A stretch of DNA of 64,000 bases from Ilumatobacteraceae bacterium (GCA_033344875.1 JAWPMO010000001.1:3001595-3065594); one strand, 5' to 3'. Numbered from the stretch's first letter, positions 50,645-59,774 are shown. The notes: generated by a model not told the origin, from the letters alone. Numbers and translations are program-made.

Positions 50645-51439
50645 GTGGTGCCCGAGCCCACGACGCGTCCACCCCTCGCGGTCTGCTTCGGCGGTGGCGG
50701 TGCCTTCGGGTTCGGGTTCGACATGGGCGTCGCCGACGGACTGCGCGAGCGCGGGTTCGACCTGCGGCAGCCCGCGTTGCTCGGCACGTCGGCCGGCTCC
50801 CACACCGCCGCCGCGATCGACAGCGGACTCACGTTCGACGACGTCGCGACGCTCTGGGCCCGCTACATCGACGGCGCGTCGAACCATCGCCGGTCGAGCG
50901 GCATCGACCTGGCCGGGCCGATCTACGGCGAGCGCGGCGGGACCGCCGTCGGTGCCGTCGCGGTGCGCTTACTGACATTGCGTCGACACGTGCTGTCGTC
51001 CGACGACCACCCGCTCGCCGACATCGTCGCCGCGAGCTCGTCGGTGCCGTTGCTCGTGCGGCCCCATCGGATCGACGGCAAGCGCTACATCGACGGCGGG
51101 GCGGTCAGCATTGCATCGATCGACCTCGCACCGGCCGCCGATCTGCTGCTCGCGATCACGCCGTTCGCGGTGAAGAGCCTCGGCATCGGCGGGCGGATCG
51201 GCGCCCTGCAGGCCCGGCGCGAGATCCGCTCGTGGACGAAACAGCACGGAGGTTCGGTGCTCCAGGTGGTCCCGTCGCCGTCGATGACCGCGCTCGGCGG
51301 GCGACGGCTGCGCGACCTCGGCGACATGCGGATCGGGCGGGCCGTGTACCCGGAAGCGGTCGAGCTCGGTCGCCACGTCGGCGACATCATCCACCGTGAT
51401 CACCCGAGCGTCGCCGCTCGCGCGAGCGCGCCGACCTGA
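50645..51439 (+). CDS. patatin-like phospholipase
   Basis: 264 residues. The oxyanion loop GGGGAFGFGF is near residue 16, the nucleophile elbow is GTSAGS (Ser49), and the catalytic Asp is in YIDGGAVS. This Ser-Asp dyad defines patatin-like lipid acyl hydrolases. The GTG at 50645 or the next GTG codon may be the start. It has 102 bp to the divergent ureidopropionase gene. Probably intracellular, as no signal peptide is seen. Confidence 0.88.
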   Translation: MVPEPTTRPPLAVCFGGGGAFGFGFDMGVADGLRERGFDLRQPALLGTSAGSHTAAAIDSGLTFDDVATLWARYIDGASNHRRSSGIDLAGPIYGERGGTAVGAVAVRLLTLRRHVLSSDDHPLADIVAASSSVPLLVRPHRIDGKRYIDGGAVSIASIDLAPAADLLLAITPFAVKSLGIGGRIGALQARREIRSWTKQHGGSVLQVVPSPSMTALGGRRLRDLGDMRIGRAVYPEAVELGRHVGDIIHRDHPSVAARASAPT

Positions 51440-51449
51440 TCGGCAGGCG

Positions 51450-51950
51450 TCAGTCGGCGGATTCTGGCGGCCGGTAGAACACGGCGAGCAGTCCGACGGC
51501 GGCAGCGAGGCCGCCTCCCGCCGCGATCAGGAGACCGACGTAGCCGTCGAGGTCGTCGTCGATCCCGAGGGCATGGTCGATCGACCATTCGCCGGGGCCG
51601 AGCATCGCGACCGTGACCGCGACGACGGCGAGCACCATGACGTACTCCCACCCCTGTTTGATGATGAAGAACCCCTTGTCGCGGTGATCGGTCCAGCCGG
51701 CGACCGTCATCAGCCCGACGAAACCGAGGCCGGCGAACGTGGTGAGCAGACCGGCTGCGAGGCACAGTCCGGCCGCGATCTCGCCGAATGCGGCGAAGCG
51801 AGCGTGCAACCAACCCGGTCGCATACCCATGCCGTCGAACCACCGGGCGACGCCGTCGAGGCCGCCGCGGATCTTCTGCAGGCCGTGCAGCGCGAGCGTC
51901 ACGCCGACGACGACACGCACGAGCAGCAGCGCGAGATTCGCCTCGTCCAT
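51450..51950 (-). CDS. DoxX-family membrane protein
   Basis: 166 residues, four helices. LLLVRVVVGVTLALHGLQKIRGG is the classic DoxX start (with the HGxxK motif), and RFAAFGEIAAGLCLAAGLLT is helix two. DoxX-like proteins are linked to respiratory or thiol stress defence, but the role is not fixed. The start lies 2 bp after the SRPBCC stop, so the two genes are coupled. Confidence 0.88.
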   Translation of the reverse strand: MDEANLALLLVRVVVGVTLALHGLQKIRGGLDGVARWFDGMGMRPGWLHARFAAFGEIAAGLCLAAGLLTTFAGLGFVGLMTVAGWTDHRDKGFFIIKQGWEYVMVLAVVAVTVAMLGPGEWSIDHALGIDDDLDGYVGLLIAAGGGLAAAVGLLAVFYRPPESAD

Positions 51951-51952
51951 GG

Positions 51953-52432
51953 TCAGCCCCGCGCCTCGGCTCGGACGCGCAGCTGCTCGAGCGCAGTCGC
52001 GAGCTGCTGGGCGGGCTGTTTCCAGATCAGGCGCATCAGCCAACCGAATCCCGGTCGCCCGGCGAGGCCCTGGCGATACGTCACCCGGGTGCCGCTGTCG
52101 ATCGGCTCGAGCCGCACCGACTCCGCCAGGGCGTGGAGGATCGGCAGCTTGCTGTCGGTCACCGCGAACGCGAAGTGTCGGTCGACGTCCCAGGCCGTGA
52201 AGACCTCGTCGATCGGTCGCTTCCTGACGAAGATCCGGCGTCCACCGCCCACACCGGTCGGAGCGCCGAGCAGCTCCACCCGCTCGATGGGTGCGAACCA
52301 TTCGGGCCACGATTCGTGATCGGCGATCTGCGCCCACACGTCGGACGGCGGGGCCGAGATGTCGATCGTCTCGGTCACCGTGATCGGTGCGCCGTCGATC
52401 CACTCGGGCGGCTGCAGTTCGTGTGTCGCCAT
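51953..52432 (-). CDS. SRPBCC-family (polyketide cyclase-like) protein
   Basis: 159 residues. The START-like fold is visible in ITVTETIDISAPPSDVWAQIADHESWPEWFAPIERVELLG, with a closing amphipathic helix (QPAQQLATALEQLRVRAEA). Such proteins bind hydrophobic ligands or act as cyclases/dehydratases; no catalytic role can be inferred. It is in an operon with DoxX. ATG 52432 gives the standard N-terminus. Confidence 0.85.
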   Translation of the reverse strand: MATHELQPPEWIDGAPITVTETIDISAPPSDVWAQIADHESWPEWFAPIERVELLGAPTGVGGGRRIFVRKRPIDEVFTAWDVDRHFAFAVTDSKLPILHALAESVRLEPIDSGTRVTYRQGLAGRPGFGWLMRLIWKQPAQQLATALEQLRVRAEARG

Positions 52433-52496
52433 GGCGTCCCAACCTAGATGGCGCACCCGTCCGCTGCCACGATCGGCGTCCGACCGGTCCCGCTGC

Positions 52497-53222
52497 TCAG
52501 CGCGCCGGCGGGAGGGCGGCGACCGTGAACTCGGCGCGGACGACACTGGCGTCGCGTCCGACGTGCACGGGGTCGAAGAACCAGTCGGGGTGCACTTCGC
52601 TGAGCGTGTACCAGTCGATCAGGTGCAGGTCGGGGTCGGACGCCGCCCGTTCGGCGACCACCGCGTTGAAGGTGGCGGTCGCGGCGACGAAGTCGAAACT
52701 CGTCCTCGGATCACGGTGGTAGTTCACGTTGACCCACCACACCGACGCTCCCGGTGTGACTGCACCGAGCATCTCGTCGATCATCTCGCCCGCGGCGGTG
52801 CGGTCACCGCCGCCGTACACGAGATCGTTGGAGCCGAGCGCGACCATCCAGCAGTCGGCCTCCCCGAACGAGGCCCGCACCGACCTGGCCGCCTTCACGC
52901 CGCTGTACGGCGCCCGAACCCGCTCGGGGATCCTGCGGCTGGGCTGCGCATCGACCACGTGGTCGTAGCCGGCCGATCGCAGCTCGGACCGGAGCCACGG
53001 CACGGAGTTGTCGGTGAGCGAGTCGCCGATCACGACGACCCGTGCGCAACCGGGAGGTGGGGCGAGGGTGTCGGTGGATCGGAAGGCAGCACCCCGAGTG
53101 GGCGGCTCCGACACGTCGGCCGCCTCGTGGATGCCCGCCGAGAGCGCGAGCACGGCGGCGCCGCCCGTCAACGCGACGACGCACGCGACCACGATGGCGC
53201 GAAGGTCGGCGCGGATCGTCAC
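52497..53222 (-). CDS. secreted SGNH/GDSL hydrolase
   Basis: 241 residues. An N-terminal membrane anchor or signal (about 9-30) precedes a GDSL esterase fold: GDSLT (Ser68), the block III-like GSND (Asn132), and DPVHVG with the catalytic His near residue 223. It belongs to the esterase/lipase superfamily that deacylates cell-envelope sugars or lipids. It diverges from yaaA with 62 bp between. Confidence 0.85.
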   Translation of the reverse strand: MTIRADLRAIVVACVVALTGGAAVLALSAGIHEAADVSEPPTRGAAFRSTDTLAPPPGCARVVVIGDSLTDNSVPWLRSELRSAGYDHVVDAQPSRRIPERVRAPYSGVKAARSVRASFGEADCWMVALGSNDLVYGGGDRTAAGEMIDEMLGAVTPGASVWWVNVNYHRDPRTSFDFVAATATFNAVVAERAASDPDLHLIDWYTLSEVHPDWFFDPVHVGRDASVVRAEFTVAALPPAR

Positions 53223-53284
53223 GTTCGGATCGTACGCGAGTGCCGGTCACGCAGAGTCTTCGGCAAACCGGTAGAACTGATGGG

Positions 53285-54067
53285 GTGCTGATCGTCGTCT
53301 CGCCCGCCAAAGCCCTCGACTTCGAATCGCCCCTCGCGACCAAGAAGTACACCGTCCCCACGATGATGGACGAGGCACGACAACTGGTGTCGATCATGTC
53401 GCGGCAGACGCCCGACGATCTGTCGGCGCTGATGTCCATCTCGCCGGCGCTGGCCGAACTCAACTTCGAACGCTTCCAGGAGTGGGAGCCGCCCACCACG
53501 CCGAACCCGGCCCGACCGGCGGTCCTCGCGTTCAACGGCGACACCTACATCGGCCTGGACGCCCCCAACTCGTTCGACGAGCGCGATTTCACGCAGGCTC
53601 AGAAGGTGCTCCGGATCCTGTCGGGTCTGCACGGCGTGCTGCGGCCACTCGACCTGATCCAGCCGTACCGCCTGGAGATGGGCTCCAAGGTGCAGCACGG
53701 ACGTGGCGGCGATCTGTACAGCTTCTGGGGCGACAAGGTCACCGACCAGCTCAACCGTGATCTCGCGAAGAGCCCCGGTACCCCGGCGCTCGTGAACCTG
53801 GCGTCCAACGAGTACTTCGGCGCCGTCCAGCCCGATCGGGTCGACGGGCGTGTGGTCACCCCGAAGTTCCTCGACGCACAGGGCGGCGGCGACTACAAGG
53901 TGATCAGCTTCTTCGCCAAACGGGCCCGTGGCGCGATGGCCGGGTGGATCGTGCGCGAGCGCATCACCACGATCTCGGCGCTCACCGACTTCTCGAGCGA
54001 CGGCTACGAGTTCGCGCCCGAGCAGTCGACACCCGACGCTCCGGTGTTCACCCGCCGCACCGACTGA
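53285..54067 (+). CDS. yaaA: YaaA family peroxide-stress/DNA-binding protein
   Basis: 260 residues. LIVVSPAKALDFESPL at the start, FNGDTYIGLDA, LSGLHGVLRPLDLIQPYRLEMG and VISFFAKRARGAMAGWIVRERI are hallmark YaaA (DUF328) blocks. In E. coli YaaA lowers free iron and protects DNA during peroxide stress. The GTG at 53285 was chosen because the family begins with M-L-I-V-V-S-P-A-K. The transcript ends at a strong hairpin 12 bp after the stop. Confidence 0.95.
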   Translation: MLIVVSPAKALDFESPLATKKYTVPTMMDEARQLVSIMSRQTPDDLSALMSISPALAELNFERFQEWEPPTTPNPARPAVLAFNGDTYIGLDAPNSFDERDFTQAQKVLRILSGLHGVLRPLDLIQPYRLEMGSKVQHGRGGDLYSFWGDKVTDQLNRDLAKSPGTPALVNLASNEYFGAVQPDRVDGRVVTPKFLDAQGGGDYKVISFFAKRARGAMAGWIVRERITTISALTDFSSDGYEFAPEQSTPDAPVFTRRTD

Positions 54068-54079
54068 CGCCCGACGCGA

Positions 54080-54112
54080 CGAGGCCACCCGACGAATCGT
54101 CGGATGGCCTCG
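54080..54112. terminator. bidirectional hairpin between yaaA and a lipoprotein gene
   Basis: CGAGGCCA pairs with TGGCCTCG, one mismatch, then CCGACG pairs with CGTCGG around AAT: 14 bp of stem. It lies between convergent stops. Confidence 0.8.
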
Positions 54113-54142
54113 CTGCCGATCAGAAATGTGGTGACGTCGACG

Positions 54143-54358
54143 TCAGCCGTCGTCGTCGGTTTCTCCATCGGTTTCGCTGTCGATCTCTTCCTCGATGTTC
54201 TCGGCACCGTCGTCGATCTGATCGTCGACGCCGTCGACGGGGTTGTCGATGTCGTCGTCGTTGCCGTCGTCATCGCTGCACGCCGTGGCGCCCAGCGAGA
54301 GTCCGACGACCGCGAGGCCGGCGAGCATGGGGCGGATCATGGTTCGCTGTGTTGTCAT
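54143..54358 (-). CDS. small acidic lipoprotein
   Basis: 71 residues. A lipoprotein signal ends at Cys27 (GLSLGATAC), and the mature part is almost entirely Asp/Glu/Asn/Gly (DDDGNDDDIDN...). No fold is likely; it may bind cations at the outer face of the membrane. Start ATG 54358 gives a proper basic N-region (MTTQRTMIRP). Function unknown. Confidence 0.65.
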   Translation of the reverse strand: MTTQRTMIRPMLAGLAVVGLSLGATACSDDDGNDDDIDNPVDGVDDQIDDGAENIEEEIDSETDGETDDDG

Positions 54359-54516
54359 GAGCGGGCGCGTACCCCCGGCACCACCCCGGTAAACCGCGCC
54401 CCGGTCATCGGGGGTCATCGCAGGCGGTCGCGTCGCACGCGGCGCGACTCGCACGCATCACCCGACCGGGTGACCGCGTACGTTTGGCGCTCTCGCGCTA
54501 CGGGGATGCTCCCGCC

Positions 54517-55509
54517 ATGAGCGCTTCTCTCGATGACCTGCAGCCGCTGACCGACGCCGAAGGCCCGTTCCTGACGTTGCTCCTCCCGGCCCCGAGTCGC
54601 CACGCCGACGCCGCCGAACGCTTCGCCGTTCGCTGCAAGAACGCGCTGAAGGACGTGAGCGACGACTGGCCGAGCGACGACCTCGCTCGATTCGAGCAGG
54701 AACTCGCCGCGCTGCCGCACAACGCCGGCGCCTCGGTGATCGTCGTCCACGCCACCGGCGGACCGACCCACGTCGAGTTCATCGACGACGCGGTCGAACC
54801 CCGTGTGTTCGAAGGCCCGTTGCCTCGGCTCGCTCCGCTGATCGAGTCACGCCAGCGCACGGTCGCGCACGTGGTCGTCGACGCCGACAAGGCCGGGGCG
54901 AGCCTCACGGCACTCGACGGTGGTCGGCTGCTCGACAGCGAGATCGTCGAGGGCGACACCGAGCACATCCATCGCGGTCACCCCGGTGGATGGTCGCAGC
55001 GTCGCTTCCAGCAGCGAGCCGAGAACACGTGGGACGAGAACGCCGACGACATCGCCGAGGCGGCCGACGAGTTGGCCCGCCGCGTCGATGCCCGTCTCGT
55101 CGCCGTGGCCGGGCCCGCCCGCGCCAGGTCGATGGTCGTCGAGTCGATCGAGGGACTCGTGAACAACCGTGAGTACTCGGTCGAATCGATCGAGCAGGGC
55201 GACGTCGACGGCATCGCCGACGCGGTGACCCGATTGACCGCCGACGTCGCCGCTTCCGACGCCGTGGCAGCGATCGAACGAGCGAAGCAGTCGATGGCGA
55301 CCGCCGACGATTTCGACGGCGACGTCCTCGCCGCACTCGAAGCCGGCCGAGTCGACACCCTCCTCGTGCACGACGATGCCGACACGACGTCGAACGACCG
55401 CCTCATCGACCGCTGCATCAGCCGCGCACTGGCCACCGGCGCCGACATCGTCGTCGTCCCGTCGGTCGCGGTCCTCGACGACGGCGTCGCCGTCGTCCTC
55501 CGCTGGTGA
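54517..55509 (+). CDS. Vms1/eRF1-like (baeRF) family protein
   Basis: 330 residues. The middle contains the family signature HPGGWSQRRFQQRAENTWDENADDIAEAADEL (about 145-176), followed by an eRF1-domain-3-like fold ending DGVAVVLRW. Bacterial/archaeal eRF1-like proteins of this type resemble Vms1/ANKZF1, which release peptides from stalled 50S-tRNA complexes. A release role in this genome is an inference. ATG 54517 was preferred to the in-frame ATG 11 codons upstream. No operon partner. Confidence 0.75.
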   Translation: MSASLDDLQPLTDAEGPFLTLLLPAPSRHADAAERFAVRCKNALKDVSDDWPSDDLARFEQELAALPHNAGASVIVVHATGGPTHVEFIDDAVEPRVFEGPLPRLAPLIESRQRTVAHVVVDADKAGASLTALDGGRLLDSEIVEGDTEHIHRGHPGGWSQRRFQQRAENTWDENADDIAEAADELARRVDARLVAVAGPARARSMVVESIEGLVNNREYSVESIEQGDVDGIADAVTRLTADVAASDAVAAIERAKQSMATADDFDGDVLAALEAGRVDTLLVHDDADTTSNDRLIDRCISRALATGADIVVVPSVAVLDDGVAVVLRW

Positions 55510-55527
55510 CGCCGGCCTGACGCCGAG

Positions 55528-56184
55528 TCAGTGCTGCTCGAACGCAGCAGCCAGATCCGCGATGGCTGCCTCGGGCAGCGTCGACTCGATCAGCTCGGCA
55601 CCGGGGAACCGACGGGCCTCACGCTCCAGCGCGTGCACGTCGACCTGCTCGGCGAGGATGATCACGGCCGACGTGCCGGGTTGCACCGCCTGCTTGAACC
55701 AGTCGACCCACGCATCGGGGATGCCGAGGTCGATGACCTTGGCGGTGACAGCGCCGGCTCCGGCGCCGATCCCGATCCCGGCGATCCAGCCGACGGGCCC
55801 ACCGACGAAGAGACCGAGCAAGCCGGTCCACATCGCACCGTTCAGCGCGCTTCGCCCGGGTGTCGGGTCGATGGTCTCGGTGACCTTGACGTCACCGTTG
55901 TCGTGCTTCTCGACGATGACCGCGTCCTTCAGCTGGAGCGACCCCTCGGTCCGAAGCCTGCTCATGGCCATCAGGTACTCCTGCGCCATCAGCCGCTGCT
56001 GGAACGCGACACCGACGAGGACCGGCGAGTCGGGATCGGAGAGGTCGCTGACCTCGCGTGCGATCGGTTCGGCATGCGTCGTGGGCGGCGGTAGCGACCC
56101 CCCGGGTTGCACGACCGGCGAGCCGTCGGGCGACGGGCCGTCCGCTCCGAGCGACTCGACGCCGCCGGTGTTCTCCGTACTCAT
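55528..56184 (-). CDS. DUF1269 family protein
   Basis: 218 residues. The N-terminal 50 are polar and Pro/Gly-rich. The DUF1269 region follows: VAFQQRLMAQEYLMAMSRL, two glycine-rich hydrophobic helices (GLLGLFVGGPVGWIAGIGIGAGAG), then PGTSAVIILAEQ. It is a predicted membrane protein of unknown function. It converges with the Vms1-like gene at 18 bp. Confidence 0.8.
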   Translation of the reverse strand: MSTENTGGVESLGADGPSPDGSPVVQPGGSLPPPTTHAEPIAREVSDLSDPDSPVLVGVAFQQRLMAQEYLMAMSRLRTEGSLQLKDAVIVEKHDNGDVKVTETIDPTPGRSALNGAMWTGLLGLFVGGPVGWIAGIGIGAGAGAVTAKVIDLGIPDAWVDWFKQAVQPGTSAVIILAEQVDVHALEREARRFPGAELIESTLPEAAIADLAAAFEQH

Positions 56185-56220
56185 GTTCACAGTGTGCCGC
56201 AACCGGAGCCGACAACACGT

Positions 56221-57372
56221 TCACGGACGGCGACGGTGCCGGATCTCGTCGACCAGCGACCGGTCGTGTTCACCGAGCGCCGGGATCGAGGTCGACGGAT
56301 CGGGCAGACCCGAGATGTTGAACGGCGGGAGCAGCATCGCCGCCGTTCCGGTCGGGTGCTCGACCTCGAACCGTCGATCTCGGGCGGCGAGTTGCTCGTG
56401 GTTCCAGACCTCGATCGGGTCGCGCACCTGTGACCAGGCGATACGACCCTCGGTGAGCCGCCGGGCGGCGGCGTCGCGATCGAGCGTGCCGAAGACCCGC
56501 TCGATCTCCAGCTCGAGCGCCTCGACGTTGGCGATCCGGTCCTCGTTGTCGACGAAGCGCGGGTCGTCGACCAGCGCCGGGTCGCCGAGCACCGTCGTCG
56601 CGAACGACGCCCATTCCGGATTCGACTGCACCGCGACCAGCACGGAACCGCCGTCGCCGAGTTCGTACAACCCGTAGGGGGCGATCAACGCGTGTCGGTG
56701 CCCTGCACGTTCGGGCACGACCCCGGTGTGTGCAGCCGAGTACACCGCCGGTGCCGTCCACTCCGTCAGGCACTCCAACATCGACAGCGAGATCGCCGCT
56801 CCCTCACCCGTCACGCTGCGCCGGTACAGCGCGGCGAGAATCGAACTCAGCGCGTACATCGCGGCGGAGATGTCCGCCGCGGAGAACCCGACCTTCGAGA
56901 GTTGGTCGGCCGAGCCGGTGAGCGCCATCGCTCCCGCCTCGGCCTGGATCGCGAGGTCGTAGGCCTTGTCGTCGGTACGCGGGCCGCCGCGCCCGTAGCC
57001 GGTGATCTCGCACGCGATCAGGTGCGGATGGAGCGCATGCAGGCCCACGGCGTCGACGGCTGCCCGCACGCCCGCCGCGGCCGAGAGGTTCTGGACGAAC
57101 ACGTCGGCACCGGCGACGAGCGCGTCGAACGTCGCACGGTCGGCGGGCACCTTGAGGTCGAGTTCGATGCTCTGCTTGCCGCGGTTGGCCCACACGAAGA
57201 ACGTCGACTCGCCGTTCATCTTCGTGTCGTAGCTGCGGGAGAAGTCACCGACGCCGGGTCGCTCGACCTTCAACACGGTCGCGCCCAGGTCGGCGAGGTG
57301 ACGCGTGGCCAGCGGCGCGGCGACCGCCTGTTCGAGCGCGACGACGATCACCCCGTCGAGTGGTGCGCTCAT
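56221..57372 (-). CDS. CaiB/BaiF family III CoA-transferase
   Basis: 383 residues. LEQAVAAPLATRHLADLGATVLKVERPG is the family start, WANRGKQSIELDLK and EITGYGRGGP are further signatures, and catalytic Asp is expected in the DDKAYDLAIQAEAG stretch. It moves CoA between acids without a ping-pong anhydride stage. ATG overlaps the acyl-CoA dehydrogenase stop by one base (TGATG), so the two are coupled. Together they suggest activation and oxidation of a carboxylic acid. Confidence 0.9.
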   Translation of the reverse strand: MSAPLDGVIVVALEQAVAAPLATRHLADLGATVLKVERPGVGDFSRSYDTKMNGESTFFVWANRGKQSIELDLKVPADRATFDALVAGADVFVQNLSAAAGVRAAVDAVGLHALHPHLIACEITGYGRGGPRTDDKAYDLAIQAEAGAMALTGSADQLSKVGFSAADISAAMYALSSILAALYRRSVTGEGAAISLSMLECLTEWTAPAVYSAAHTGVVPERAGHRHALIAPYGLYELGDGGSVLVAVQSNPEWASFATTVLGDPALVDDPRFVDNEDRIANVEALELEIERVFGTLDRDAAARRLTEGRIAWSQVRDPIEVWNHEQLAARDRRFEVEHPTGTAAMLLPPFNISGLPDPSTSIPALGEHDRSLVDEIRHRRRP

Positions 57373-58535
57373 CAGTAGCTCTTGGGGAGGCCGAGGCACT
57401 GCTGGGCGACGAAGGCGAGGACGAGATTGTTGTTGATCGGCGCGACTTGGTAGAGCCGGGTCTCGCGCAACTTGCGCTCGATGTCGTACTCGACCGCGAA
57501 CCCGAAGCCGCCGTGTGTGTCAAGCGCTGCGTTGCCGGCCTCCCACGACGCGTTCGAGGCGAGCATCTTGGCCATGTTGGCCTCGGCGCCGCACGGCTCG
57601 CCGGCATCGAACAGTTCGGCGGCCCTCCACCGCATGAGGTCGGCGGCACGCAGATTGGCGTACGCCTTGGCGAGCGGGAACGCGACGCCCTGGTTGGATC
57701 CGATCGGGCGACCGAACACCTCACGGGTGCGCGCGTACTCGCTCGCCCGGTCGAGGAAGAACGTGCCGTCGCCGATGCACTCGGCGGCGATCAGGATCCG
57801 CTCGGCGTTCATCCCGTCGAGGATGTGCCGGAACCCTCGGCCCTCGGTGCCGACCAGCGAGTCGGCCGGGATCTCGAGGTCGTCGAAGAACACCTCGGTC
57901 GTGCTGTGGTTCATCATCGTCGGGATCGGGTTGATCGTGACGCCGGGCACCAGTTCGCCGTCGGCGCCCCGGAGTTCGAACAGGAACACCGAGAGCCCGC
58001 CGAGACGGTCGTCGTCGTCGGCAGGGCCGGTGCGGGCGAGGAGGATCATCAGGTCGGAGTACAGCGCCCGCGAGGTCCAGATCTTCTGACCGTTGATGCG
58101 CCAGACGTCACCGTCGCGTTCGGCGCGCGTGCGGATCTTCGTGGTCTCCGAGCCGGCCTCGGGTTCGGTCACGCCGAACGCCTGCAGCCGCTGCTCACCG
58201 CTCGCGATCTTCGGCAGGTAGCGCTGCTTCTGCTCGTCGGAGCCGTGCCGGAGCAGCGTGCCCATCACGTACATCTGCGCATGGCAGGCGCTGGGGTTGC
58301 CACCGCTCGCCGCGATCTCCTCGAGGATCACCGAGGCGCCCGACAGGCTCAGCCCACCCCCGCCGTACTCCTCGGGGATCAGCGCGGCGAGCCACCCCTG
58401 CGCGGTCAGCTCGGTGACGAACTCCTCGGGGTACCGGTCCGGCTCGAGACCGCGCCAGTACTCGTTGCCGTACTTGTCGCACAGCCGACGGACCTCGGCC
58501 CGGATCACATCGAAATCGTCGGGGGTGGCACTCAC
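57372..58535 (-). CDS. acyl-CoA dehydrogenase
   Basis: 387 residues, FAD acyl-CoA dehydrogenase fold. QAFGVTEPEAGSETTKIRTRAERDGDVWRINGQKIWTS binds FAD, and the C-terminal domain has FGRPIGSNQGVAFPLAKA and DTHGGFGFAVEYDIERKLRETRLYQVAPINNNL. The expected catalytic Glu position has a Gly/Phe-rich variant (DTHGGFGF), so the base may be elsewhere as in isovaleryl- or long-chain types. It lies between a MerR gene upstream and the CoA-transferase downstream on one strand. Confidence 0.9.
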   Translation of the reverse strand: MSATPDDFDVIRAEVRRLCDKYGNEYWRGLEPDRYPEEFVTELTAQGWLAALIPEEYGGGGLSLSGASVILEEIAASGGNPSACHAQMYVMGTLLRHGSDEQKQRYLPKIASGEQRLQAFGVTEPEAGSETTKIRTRAERDGDVWRINGQKIWTSRALYSDLMILLARTGPADDDDRLGGLSVFLFELRGADGELVPGVTINPIPTMMNHSTTEVFFDDLEIPADSLVGTEGRGFRHILDGMNAERILIAAECIGDGTFFLDRASEYARTREVFGRPIGSNQGVAFPLAKAYANLRAADLMRWRAAELFDAGEPCGAEANMAKMLASNASWEAGNAALDTHGGFGFAVEYDIERKLRETRLYQVAPINNNLVLAFVAQQCLGLPKSY

Positions 58536-58584
58536 ACGGTTCAGCCTTTCAGATCGGACGCGGCCCGACCGCAGCGACGAGGGC

Positions 58585-59049
58585 TCAGTCCGCGGGCGGC
58601 CCGGCCCACGCGCGTCCGCCTTCGCCGGAGGGGTCGAGGCGGCGGTCGATCTCTTCGTTCATGATCCGACACTCGTCGAGGGGATGATCGAACCGGCAGA
58701 GGAGCGCACCGTCCAGGAGTCGCCTGGCGTGCTGCAGCCGCGCGATCTCCTCGTCGAGCAGCACCATCCGTTCGTCGGCGATCGCCTTCCACGAGGCGTT
58801 GTCGTCGGCGTCGAGGATCGCCTGGATCTCGTCGAGCGACAGCCCGGCGTCCTGCAGCATCTGGACGAACACGACACGGCGGACGGTGGCCGGTTCGTAC
58901 CGCCGCCGTCCCGACTCCCGCGAGTCCGCGACCACCAGGCCGCGGCGCTCGTAGTACCGGAGCGTCGAGGTTGCGACGCGGGTCAACGCGGCGACGGCGC
59001 CGATCGGCAGCGGACTCGTCGATGGATCGGCCTCGGCACTTTTCTGCAT
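58585..59049 (-). CDS. MerR-family regulator
   Basis: 154 residues. The winged helix is PIGAVAALTRVATSTLRYYERRGLVVADSRESGRRRY (about 15-51), then a coiled-coil dimer helix. A C-terminal C118-x3-H122-x4-C127 arrangement (CRFDHPLDEC) could bind a metal or sense redox. The acyl-CoA dehydrogenase gene follows 49 bp downstream, and the methyltransferase diverges 46 bp away across an inverted repeat, so it probably controls both directions. Confidence 0.88.
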   Translation of the reverse strand: MQKSAEADPSTSPLPIGAVAALTRVATSTLRYYERRGLVVADSRESGRRRYEPATVRRVVFVQMLQDAGLSLDEIQAILDADDNASWKAIADERMVLLDEEIARLQHARRLLDGALLCRFDHPLDECRIMNEEIDRRLDPSGEGGRAWAGPPAD

Positions 59050-59056
59050 GGCACCA

Positions 59057-59086
59057 CTTGACGTGAAGCCGGGTTCAACTGTCAAG
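59057..59086. promoter_or_regulatory. MerR operator/promoter candidate
   Basis: CTTGAC and GTCAAG form an inverted repeat with an 18-bp spacer. Inside it TGAAGCCGGGTTCA is a near-palindrome (59064-59077). MerR proteins bind such dyads in promoters with long spacers. It lies between the MerR and methyltransferase starts. Confidence 0.5.
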
Positions 59087-59095
59087 GTGGCATCC

Positions 59096-59719
59096 ATGGC
59101 TGCGAACACGTCCGACCGACCGGTGCCCAACCACCACGCCTCGCACGGAGGATTCTCCGGGGTGAGCGGCCTGCTGGCCGCATTCCGGTTCCTCTCGGGC
59201 CGAGACGAAGCCGCTCGGCTGGCGATCGAGCTCGCCGAACTCGCGCCCGGCGACCGTCTCGTCGACATCGGCTGCGGGCCCGGCACGGCCGTGCACGCGG
59301 CGGACGAACTCGGCGCCGAGGTGGTCGGCGTCGATCCGGCGAGCGTGATGCTGCGTGTCGCACGGCTTCGCTGGCTGCGCGACGGGAGCACGTCGTGGCG
59401 TGTCGGCACGGCCGAGTCGGTACCGGTCGCCGACGGGTGGGCGAACGCCGTGTGGTCGTTGGCGACCGTGCACCACTGGGTCGACCTCGAGGCCGGCATC
59501 CGCGAGGTTCACCGGGTGCTCGCACCCCGTGGCCGGTTCGTGGCGATGGAACGGCGGATCGACGACCCCGACGCCGACGGTGTAGCGAGCCACGGCTGGA
59601 CGGTCGAGCAGGCCGAGTCGTTCAGCGAGCACCTGCGTCGCCACGGGTTCGTCGACCTCGCGACGGGCACCCACGACGGGACCCCCGAACTCGTCCACGT
59701 CGTCGCACGACGCGCCTGA
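59096..59719 (+). CDS. class I SAM-dependent methyltransferase
   Basis: 207 residues. Motif I LVDIGCGPGTAVHAA, then VVGVDPASVML, and a VWSLATVHHWVDLEAGIREVHRVLAPRG block fit Methyltransf_11/25. The ATG at 59096 follows the divergent MerR operator by 10 bp, so a leaderless mRNA is likely. Its coupling to MerR suggests the product acts in the same pathway; substrate unknown. Confidence 0.8.
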   Translation: MAANTSDRPVPNHHASHGGFSGVSGLLAAFRFLSGRDEAARLAIELAELAPGDRLVDIGCGPGTAVHAADELGAEVVGVDPASVMLRVARLRWLRDGSTSWRVGTAESVPVADGWANAVWSLATVHHWVDLEAGIREVHRVLAPRGRFVAMERRIDDPDADGVASHGWTVEQAESFSEHLRRHGFVDLATGTHDGTPELVHVVARRA

Positions 59720-59774
59720 TGTCCGGTCCGACCGAACTCGGCGGGGCCGACTCCGCCCGCGTAGGTTCACCGGG

